Below, one piece after another: positions 1-4,323 of a stretch of 11,937 bases of DNA. A program made the translations under genes and the position numbers. The notes under the pieces are model-generated. The model was not told where the DNA came from. It searched no databases and saw only the letters and a program-made list of their open reading frames with translations. This stretch comes from Rhodospirillales bacterium. Its GTDB lineage: Bacteria > Pseudomonadota > Alphaproteobacteria > UBA9219. The stretch is from assembly GCA_015654915.1 (NCBI GenBank), contig JAATFY010000100.1:1-11937 (forward strand), given 5' to 3'. Numbering within the stretch: position 1 is the stretch's first letter; every line of letters begins with the position of its first letter.

Positions 1-524
1 CCGAGGCGCGCGAGGTCGGCTACAGCCGCCCGCTTTATTACAGCCCCTATTACGCCTATGTGCGCGGGGATGATGCGCGATTTACCGAGCCAGACCAGTT
101 GAACGACCCGGCGCTCACGCTGGTGGTAGGCGATGGCAATATGGCCTCGATCATCGCCAAGGCGGATTTCCCGAAGGCCAAGATCACATCGTTGCCGCAA
201 CTGTCGGACGCCAGCCAGATGATCATGAATGTTACGACCGGCAAGGCCGATGCGACTTTGCTGGAACCTTACGCCGCCGCGCAGTTTCTCAAAAACAATC
301 CCGGCAAGATAAAGTCCTTATTTCCCGAGAAACCGCTGCGCGTATTTCCGAACCGTTTCGTGCTGCCGCTCGGCGATGCGAGGTTGCAAAGCATGCTGGA
401 TGCGGCGCTGGAGGAAATGCAGAATGACGGCACGCTCGACCGGCTGATGGCAAAATACGAAATTTTCCCGGGATCGTTTTTGCGCGTCGCAAAGCCTTAT
501 CAGGCGGGCGAGGGGAAGCGATGA
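1..524 (+). CDS. Periplasmic amino-acid-type solute-binding protein, 3' part only
   Basis: This is the C-terminal part (about 173 residues) of a type 2 periplasmic binding protein, SBP_bac_3-like. The reading frame is open to the left window edge (first full codon at position 3) and stops at 522-524, so the start and signal peptide lie outside. The visible part reads as the second lobe and closing helices: a stretch with GDGNMASI, then KADATLLEPYAA, where such proteins line the ligand cleft, and a terminal helix ALEEMQNDGTLDRLMAKY, a pattern typical of the family's last helix. Family members capture amino acids or similar small polar ligands for ABC importers, or act as sensor domains. The ligand cannot be read here. 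No ABC permease or ATPase gene follows on this strand, so any transporter partners must be upstream or elsewhere. Confidence 0.8.
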   Translation, partial: EAREVGYSRPLYYSPYYAYVRGDDARFTEPDQLNDPALTLVVGDGNMASIIAKADFPKAKITSLPQLSDASQMIMNVTTGKADATLLEPYAAAQFLKNNPGKIKSLFPEKPLRVFPNRFVLPLGDARLQSMLDAALEEMQNDGTLDRLMAKYEIFPGSFLRVAKPYQAGEGKR

Positions 525-691
525 GGGTCGCCGTATATACGTAATGTTCCGGCAGCTCTTTTTTGATCCATGCGCTCTTCTATTTGCCGGAATAACACCA
601 TTTCCCAACCTCTTTCCGCTTCGCTCAGAGGTTTCGACTGGGAAGAAGAGTGGTGCTCCCTGTATTCTTCACAAAATGTTCCGATCGACAT
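500..691 (-). CDS. Possible small hypothetical protein (63 aa)
   Basis: This is a weak candidate. The ATG at 689-691 is preceded on the minus strand by a purine-rich GGAGAGAGAAG, a good ribosome-binding site directly beside the start. The product is charged, with a central segment SEAERGWEMVLFRQIEERMD that could be helical. I recognise no family. The frame overlaps the 3' end of the solute-binding protein gene by 25 bp on the opposite strand and contains an imperfect inverted repeat (596-655). It lies just beyond the carD terminator, so it would need its own promoter. It may be a chance frame. Confidence 0.25.
   Translation of the reverse strand: MSIGTFCEEYREHHSSSQSKPLSEAERGWEMVLFRQIEERMDQKRAAGTLRIYGDPHRFPSPA
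596..655. repeat. Imperfect nested inverted repeat
   Basis: The left arm CACCATTTCCCA (596-607) faces TGGGAAGAAGAGTGGTG (639-655). CACCA pairs with TGGTG and TTCCCA with TGGGAA, with extra bases in the right arm. Inside, CCTCT (609-613) pairs with AGAGG (627-631). No U-tract follows on either strand, so it is not a standard terminator. It could be a structured RNA, a small palindromic repeat, or codon-level coincidence within the small minus-strand frame. Confidence 0.35.
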
Positions 692-721
692 CTTCTCTCT
701 CCATAAAAATCAATGTATTCT

Positions 722-755
722 AAAAAATAAGGCGGGATTTTTAAGGTCCCGCCTT
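722..755 (-). terminator. Rho-independent terminator of carD
   Basis: Read on the minus strand, a perfect 9-bp stem AAGGCGGGA / TCCCGCCTT encloses a 9-nt loop and is followed by ATTTTTTA (plus-strand 721-729). It lies about 38 bp after the carD stop codon. On the plus strand the stem is followed by only three T, so termination should act mainly on carD transcripts. Confidence 0.85.
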
Positions 756-792
756 TGAGTTATTGACAGCGATAAAACTTTTCAGACGGGCC

Positions 793-1308
793 TCAGGCGG
801 CCTTCTTTTCACGTTCCTTGGTCAAGACGTTTTCCAGCTTCGCCGTGGCTTTCTGCTGATCGATCTTTTCGACCGCAGCCAGCTCGCGCGCGAGGCGTTC
901 CAGCGCCGCCTGATAAATCTGGCGTTCGCTGTAGGACTGTTCCGGCTGGTCGCTGCCGCGATGCAGATCGCGCACGACTTCGGCAATCGATACCGGATCG
1001 CCGGAATTGATCTTCGATTCATATTCCTGTGCGCGGCGGCTCCACATCACGCGGCGGATCTTCGAGCGGCCCTGCAGGGTCGACAGCGCTTCCTTGATGC
1101 GGTCGCGCGACGACAGGCGGCGCAGACCCGAGGTCTTGGCTTTCGCCACCGGAACCTTGAGACGCATGCGGTCCTGTTCAAACGAAATAGAGTAGAGGGC
1201 CACATCCTGGCCCGACACGGAAAACGTATCGATGCCTTCCACGCGGCCGACGCCATGCGCGGGATAGACGACAAAATCACCCTTCTTGAATTCCAGCTTC
1301 TCGGTCAT
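793..1308 (-). CDS. carD: CarD family transcriptional regulator
   Basis: This 171-residue protein belongs to the CarD/CdnL family. These proteins bind the RNA polymerase beta subunit through an N-terminal Tudor-like domain and stabilise open promoter complexes, often at rRNA and other housekeeping promoters. The N-terminal domain (about residues 5-65) shows the expected pattern FKKGDFVVYPAHGVGRVEGI, with the family's GD.VVYP.HGVG signature, followed by a basic VPVAKAKTSGLRRL segment. The rest is helical and charged, as in the DNA-backbone-contacting C-terminal domain. Length is normal for alphaproteobacteria. The ATG at 1306-1308 has GAGAGGA about 12 bp upstream on the minus strand. A strong terminator follows, so the gene is the last of its transcript. 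In many alphaproteobacteria carD is next to fdxA; here the two are separated by an unknown gene and a structured spacer. Confidence 0.93.
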   Translation of the reverse strand: MTEKLEFKKGDFVVYPAHGVGRVEGIDTFSVSGQDVALYSISFEQDRMRLKVPVAKAKTSGLRRLSSRDRIKEALSTLQGRSKIRRVMWSRRAQEYESKINSGDPVSIAEVVRDLHRGSDQPEQSYSERQIYQAALERLARELAAVEKIDQQKATAKLENVLTKEREKKAA

Positions 1309-1713
1309 GATTTTTTTTGTTCCTCTCGCTCAGAAGTTCAGGGTGTCACTTTTAACAGATCATCATGACGAAATGTGGGCGGCTTAAAAATTCAGGGCTT
1401 CAAGAGACTTACGCTTCGCTCCTCATCCATTTCCTCGGCATACCTTGCATATAAAAACTCTCTTCAAGGCCGGTCTCGCGACAGACCCTTGCAAGTCTTG
1501 CTGGCGGTGAAATGGAGAAGGGGCCTTACCCTGCCACATCCGTCAGGAGAACTGCCTGACATAGGGAATTATATACCATTTATTAGGGATTATTACAAAG
1601 CTTTCGGCTGTTTATTTTACTTTCATAATAAAATCAATGCCTTGGTTTGATTCGAAGACGAATCAATTTTAACGATAAGTTGTATGCAGAACAACTAGAG
1701 GTTGATTCTAGGA
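1309..1713. other. 405-bp structured spacer upstream of carD, no convincing gene
   Basis: Three dyads are visible. (a) GGCTTCAAGAGA (1396-1407) faces TCTCTTCAAGGCC (1459-1471), nearly complementary with one mismatch and one bulge. (b) CAAG-GCC-GGTCT (1465-1476) faces AGACC-CTTG (1483-1491), a 9-bp stem with a 3-nt bulge, competing with (a). (c) GTCAGG/CCTGAC sits at 1542-1560. It ends in an 8-bp perfect hairpin TTGATTCG-AAGA-CGAATCAA (1647-1666) followed by TTTT on the plus strand. A 91-codon plus frame (1375-1650) has a repeat-like composition and no ribosome-binding site, so I do not call it. The spacer should also contain the carD promoter, for which I see no clear hexamer pair. It could be a dispersed repeat, a gene remnant or a small RNA. 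One copy cannot decide. Confidence 0.5.
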
Positions 1714-2616
1714 TCAGTACTCGCAGCCGTCAGGGCGTTGAGCGGGACCATGGGCATAAGCACCTTGTGCGTATTGCCAGCCTGCGGACTTTGGAGTTTC
1801 CGAGGGATGTTGCGGCCCCGGCGTTCCGTTTACTCCGGCGACAACTTCGGTTGCCGCTTCGGCAGGTGCCGGTCGCGCGGGAGGTGACGCCCAGTGGACG
1901 CGCGGAAGTGTTTTGATTTTATAAAAGTCCGCAAAAGTTATGTTGGTTGCCGCTCCAGCCAGTATGTGCCCGATTAAGTGGCGCGCATATTGAAAATGCC
2001 TGTCAGGAGCGGCAACAGGATTTTTCACGTTTCTTCGTACACTCATCACGCCTGCGGTGATTTCTCCCGCGATAAGCTCAAGGGCTTTCGCAAAATGCCG
2101 GTTGATGTCTGATTGATGTCCGCTTTCGGTGGAAGGACGAATGCCGGCAGCATACAATGTCCGCACAAATTCTGCGATTGCCGTTATGTCGCCGGACGCA
2201 ATAATTTCCGGAGCATTCATATGCGCGGCGGCCGAAATAATCGGCGCGTCGAGCATCTCAGTCGGCTTTTGAAGCAAGGCGACAAGTTCATCCAGGCCTT
2301 TGCGTTCGGTCGCATGCCGCAGGAATTTTCTTGCCACTATGATCGGTTTTTGTTGGCCAAACAGAGGGCGAACCCTCCAATGCGATCCGGCCAGACTTAT
2401 ACCGCTTACTGTTCCTTCTGCGGCCCCCAAATACTCGCAAGAACCATGCAGAAATGAATAGACGGTGCGGCCTATGATGATATGAAGTCGATCCGGTTTC
2501 GCAGGTTTGGTGACAGTCGCTGCATTTGCGGCTAGCTCGGCTGCATTACCGCTTTTAGGATCTGCGCCCACAACATTTATATCCAAAATGTCTTCTTCTC
2601 CAATGTCTTTTCCCAT
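1714..2616 (-). CDS. Hypothetical protein (300 aa), family not recognised
   Basis: I do not recognise this protein. The ATG at 2614-2616 has AAAGGA 7-8 bp upstream on the minus strand, and the frame stays open for 300 codons across sequence less GC-rich than its neighbours, which supports a real gene. Residues 1-40 are acidic, then alanine-rich. Residues 43-235 look like a folded domain, with a beta-like segment RLHIIIGRTVYSFLHG (43-58), helical stretches around FLRHATERKGLDELVALLQK, a histidine-containing APIISAAAHMNAPEIIASG, and GITFADF-like hydrophobics near 225-231. Residues 240-300 are a Pro/Ala/Gly-rich, probably disordered tail with aromatic residues (GWQYAQGAYAHG). There is no signal peptide or obvious membrane span. 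It sits between fdxA and carD, where many relatives have no gene, which suggests later insertion. Confidence 0.65.
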   Translation of the reverse strand: MGKDIGEEDILDINVVGADPKSGNAAELAANAATVTKPAKPDRLHIIIGRTVYSFLHGSCEYLGAAEGTVSGISLAGSHWRVRPLFGQQKPIIVARKFLRHATERKGLDELVALLQKPTEMLDAPIISAAAHMNAPEIIASGDITAIAEFVRTLYAAGIRPSTESGHQSDINRHFAKALELIAGEITAGVMSVRRNVKNPVAAPDRHFQYARHLIGHILAGAATNITFADFYKIKTLPRVHWASPPARPAPAEAATEVVAGVNGTPGPQHPSETPKSAGWQYAQGAYAHGPAQRPDGCEY

Positions 2617-2690
2617 TTTGCGATCCTTTAATATAAATTTCCGGCGGCAATGCCTTCTCTAAAAAATATTTCCAGTAAATCCATGATTAA

Positions 2691-2714
2691 CAAAAAATCG
2701 GCTTTTGTAAAGCT
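2691..2714 (-). terminator. Probable terminator of fdxA
   Basis: Read on the minus strand just after the fdxA stop, a short stem GCTTT-ACA-AAAGC is followed by CGATTTTTTG. The stem is only 5 bp, but the six-T run and the position support a modest intrinsic terminator that separates fdxA from the unknown gene. Confidence 0.5.
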
Positions 2715-2727
2715 GTCTTTCCGCGCT

Positions 2728-3060
2728 TTACTGCCCCGGTTTGTCGCTGAAGTCGTTCTTGAATTTATCGGGTTTGCCCTTCCATTCGTCGGCGTCGGCG
2801 GGCGGGGCTTTCTTGCGGGTGATGTTGGGCCATTTGGCGGAATATTCGCGGTTCATCTCCAGCCATTTTTCGGCTTCCTTGTCGGTGTCGGAAATGATCG
2901 CCTCCGCCGGACATTCGGGTTCGCACACGCCGCAGTCGATGCATTCTTCGGGGCTGATGACCAGCATGTTCTCGCCCTCGTAAAAACAGTCGACGGGGCA
3001 AACCTCGATGCAATCCATATATTTGCAGCGGATACAGGCTTCGGTAACGACGTACGGCAT
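2728..3060 (-). CDS. fdxA: Seven-iron ferredoxin FdxA ([3Fe-4S][4Fe-4S])
   Basis: This 110-residue ferredoxin is of the Azotobacter FdI type, a soluble cytoplasmic electron carrier. Cysteines sit at 9, 12, 17, 21, 25, 40, 43, 46 and 50, in CIRCKYMDCIEVCPVDC and CIDCGVCEPEC. By the family pattern, C9, C17 and C50 hold the 3Fe-4S cluster and C21, C40, C43 and C46 hold the 4Fe-4S cluster, leaving C12 and C25 as non-ligands. The ligand assignment is by family analogy; the cysteine pattern is directly visible. The C-terminal half (EKWLEMNREYSAKWPNITRK then a charged tail) is the usual extension of this subfamily. The ATG at 3058-3060 has TGGAG about 8 bp upstream. It diverges from fur across a 169-bp spacer, so iron-responsive control through that spacer is plausible but no operator is evident. 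Confidence 0.95.
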   Translation of the reverse strand: MPYVVTEACIRCKYMDCIEVCPVDCFYEGENMLVISPEECIDCGVCEPECPAEAIISDTDKEAEKWLEMNREYSAKWPNITRKKAPPADADEWKGKPDKFKNDFSDKPGQ

Positions 3061-3192
3061 TCGGTAAACTCCACTTTCGGACAGGCGGTGTCCCTACATA
3101 AGCAAGAGACGCTGCGATGGCAAGGCCCACCTGCCCTAAAGCTTCGGTGGGTAAAAGCCCTATCCCTTCGTATCCTTGGAGAAGGAGGGGGC

Positions 3193-3222
3193 GTGACTCG
3201 GGCCTGAATTTAAGGCTATTCT
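3193..3222 (+). promoter_or_regulatory. Possible fur promoter, leaderless geometry
   Basis: GTGACT (3193-3198) and TATTCT (3217-3222) match sigma-70 hexamers at about 4 of 6 positions each, with an 18-bp gap. They would place the transcript start at about 3229-3230, on the A of the fur ATG. No Shine-Dalgarno is present before that ATG, which fits a leaderless mRNA. Both hexamers are weak, so this is a suggestion only. Confidence 0.3.
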
Positions 3223-3229
3223 GCCGTCC

Positions 3230-3670
3230 ATGCCTTCACGCCTTGAAAAAATCTGCACCGAACGCGGCCTAAAAATGACCGAACAGCGCCGCGTCATCAG
3301 CCGCGTTCTCTCGGACGCGCATGACCATCCCGATGTCGAGGAAATCTACCGCCGCGCGGCGGCGATCGACCCTAAAATCAGCATTGCTACGGTATACCGG
3401 ACTATGCGCCTGTTCGAGGACGCCAATGTCATTGAGCGTCTGGACCTGCGCGACGGGCGCGCGCGATACGAGGAAAACCGCGACGAACATCATCAACACC
3501 TGATCGACGTCAACAGCGGCGCTGTGATCGAGTTCAAGAACGAGGAGTTGGAAGCTCTGAAGCGCAAAATAGCGTCCGAACTCGGCTACGATATCATCGG
3601 CGACCGGCTTGAGCTGTACGGCGTCAAGCACGGGGCCAAATCCGCCAAGAAACACCCCCACAGCCATTAA
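3230..3670 (+). CDS. fur: Fur family metal-dependent regulator (Fur/Mur type)
   Basis: This 146-residue DNA-binding repressor senses Fe(II) or Mn(II). The N-terminal winged helix (about 1-82) includes the recognition region ISIATVYRTMRLFEDANVI (50-68), the most diagnostic Fur segment. The C-terminal dimerisation and metal domain has DEHHQHLIDVNSGAVIEF (85-102). Candidate metal ligands H33, E81, H88, H90 and E101 fall at the same positions as the regulatory site of E. coli Fur. The structural CxxC zinc motifs are absent: the only cysteine is C9, as in alphaproteobacterial Fur/Mur proteins, some of which respond to manganese. The start is supported by the family N-terminus (RLEKICTERGLKMTEQRRVI) and an in-frame stop 33 bp upstream. 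The tail is His/Lys-rich. The gene is divergent from fdxA and 68 bp before a tRNA gene. Confidence 0.9.
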   Translation: MPSRLEKICTERGLKMTEQRRVISRVLSDAHDHPDVEEIYRRAAAIDPKISIATVYRTMRLFEDANVIERLDLRDGRARYEENRDEHHQHLIDVNSGAVIEFKNEELEALKRKIASELGYDIIGDRLELYGVKHGAKSAKKHPHSH

Positions 3671-3694
3671 TCGCCGCCGTTTCGGGAGTTTCGA

Positions 3695-3728
3695 TTGACG
3701 CTCGGGCGCGAACCCATTATTGAGCGTC
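3695..3728 (+). promoter_or_regulatory. Likely tRNA-Thr promoter within a 7-bp inverted repeat
   Basis: TTGACG (3695-3700, 5 of 6 to consensus) is followed after 17 bp by TATTGA (3718-3723), putting the transcript start about 8 bp before the tRNA. The same segment carries GACGCTC (3697-3703) and its exact complement GAGCGTC (3722-3728). The dyad spans the promoter core and could be an operator. As RNA it could end the fur transcript, but no U-tract follows it. Confidence 0.45.
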
Positions 3729-3738
3729 GGGAAATATT

Positions 3739-3813
3739 GCCGTTGTAGCTCAGGGGTAGAGCAGGGCTTTCGTAAAGCCAAGGTCGGGGGTTCAATTCCC
3801 TCCAACGGCACCA
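3739..3813 (+). tRNA. tRNA-Thr (anticodon CGU), CCA encoded
   Basis: A full cloverleaf can be drawn. The acceptor arm is GCCGTTG/CAACGGC, the D-stem GCTC/GAGC, and the anticodon loop TTCGTAA gives anticodon CGT. The anticodon stem GGGCT/AGCCA has a terminal G-A mismatch. The T-arm is GGGGG-TTCAATT-CCCTC with one G-T pair. The discriminator is A, and the 3' CCA is encoded at 3811-3813. This tRNA reads ACG threonine codons. The encoded CCA is also the first three bases of a 19-bp hairpin that continues downstream. Confidence 0.95.
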
Positions 3814-3871
3814 TCCCCATAGAGGGCGCAAAGCGCCCTCTATGGGGATGGTATTATCGCGGGAATTGAAC
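3790..3871. repeat. Inverted duplication of the tRNA-Thr 3' end
   Basis: A perfect 19-bp palindrome arm at 3811-3829 (starting CCATCCCCATAGAGG) faces 3833-3851 across a 3-nt AAA loop. The symmetry continues outward. GTTCAATTCCC from the tRNA T-arm (3790-3800) is matched by its complement GGGAATTGAAC (3861-3871) in register, and A3810 is also matched. Only the 9-bp acceptor segment between differs (8 or 9 nt in the two arms). So the T-arm, CCA end and trailer of the tRNA are mirrored immediately downstream. No U-tract follows. Confidence 0.85.
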
Positions 3872-3933
3872 GACGTTCACCAAACGCGCAGCGTTTGGCG
3901 CGAGGTGAAGCCGAGGGTGAGCGCAGTGAACCC

Positions 3934-3957
3934 AAAAACATGCCAAAGCATGTTTTT
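3934..3957. terminator. Perfect 10-bp hairpin, possible bidirectional terminator
   Basis: AAAAACATGC-CAAA-GCATGTTTTT is a perfect stem with the A and T runs inside it. Read either way it ends in five T, so it could terminate the tRNA transcript. The stem has few GC pairs. It also sits in the tRNA-derived repeat cluster, just before a second copy of the tRNA 3' end. Confidence 0.4.
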
Positions 3958-3958
3958 G

Positions 3959-3980
3959 CAATTCCCTCCAGCGGCACCAT
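3959..3980 (+). repeat. Direct second copy of the tRNA-Thr 3' end
   Basis: The 22 bases here match tRNA positions 3793-3814 (T-loop to one base past CCA) at 21 of 22, with the single difference A3805 to G3971. The copies are 166 bp apart. Such 3'-end copies are typical of attachment sites left by integration into a tRNA gene, but the DNA between them has no integrase and consists of hairpins. Repeat-mediated duplication is an alternative. Confidence 0.75.
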
Positions 3981-4323
3981 TAGGTTTTCTTATAAGCGCA
4001 GCGAATTGGAAAACCTTATGTCCGCCGAAGCCTGCGGGCGAAGGTGGACTGGATCATCCGCTATCTCTTCCGGAAAAAATCACTGATAAAATTGGCAGAT
4101 TCTCATGCTTTGGTTAACAGCCAAGCCCATAAGCACGCGCGTTAATCATACATAACGCGCTGGAATCGAACGGATTCCATGAAAGTAATATCGGCGGAAA
4201 ATAAGGTGAAAAATATGATAACGTGCCGCCCGTCCGATAAGGAATTTTTTCGCTGCTGAATTGTAATTTTTATAAATAAAAAACGCCCGAGCCGATTTTA
4301 AAAATGAATTTGTGAAGGAAGCC
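3981..4323. other. AT-rich gene-free spacer with serial hairpins
   Basis: No gene is visible. Hairpin arms follow one another: AGGTTTTC (3982-3989) with GAAAACCT (4009-4016); GTCCGCC (4020-4026) with GGTGGAC (4043-4049, one G-T pair); GCGCGTTA (4137-4144) with TAACGCGC (4153-4160); GGAATC (4162-4167) with GATTCC (4173-4178). None is followed by a T run, so they are not standard terminators. The part from 4180 to 4323 is AT-rich leader DNA of the next gene, and I see no clear promoter pair in it. Confidence 0.5.

Noticed and set aside
1375..1650. 91-codon plus-strand frame in the carD upstream spacer
   Set aside because: No ribosome-binding site, repeat-like composition, and it runs through several hairpins; more likely noncoding DNA.
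2650..3207. 185-codon plus-strand frame
   Set aside because: Antisense to fdxA, whose cysteine pattern is unmistakable.
3269..3820. 183-codon minus-strand frame starting MGMVPLEGIEPPTLALRKP
   Set aside because: Its N-terminus is the antisense translation of the tRNA-Thr gene, a well-known false protein pattern, and the remainder is the shadow of fur.
3739..3980. Full integrative element bounded by tRNA 3'-end copies
   Set aside because: Only about 144 bp separate the copies and no integrase or cargo is present; at most a remnant attachment site.
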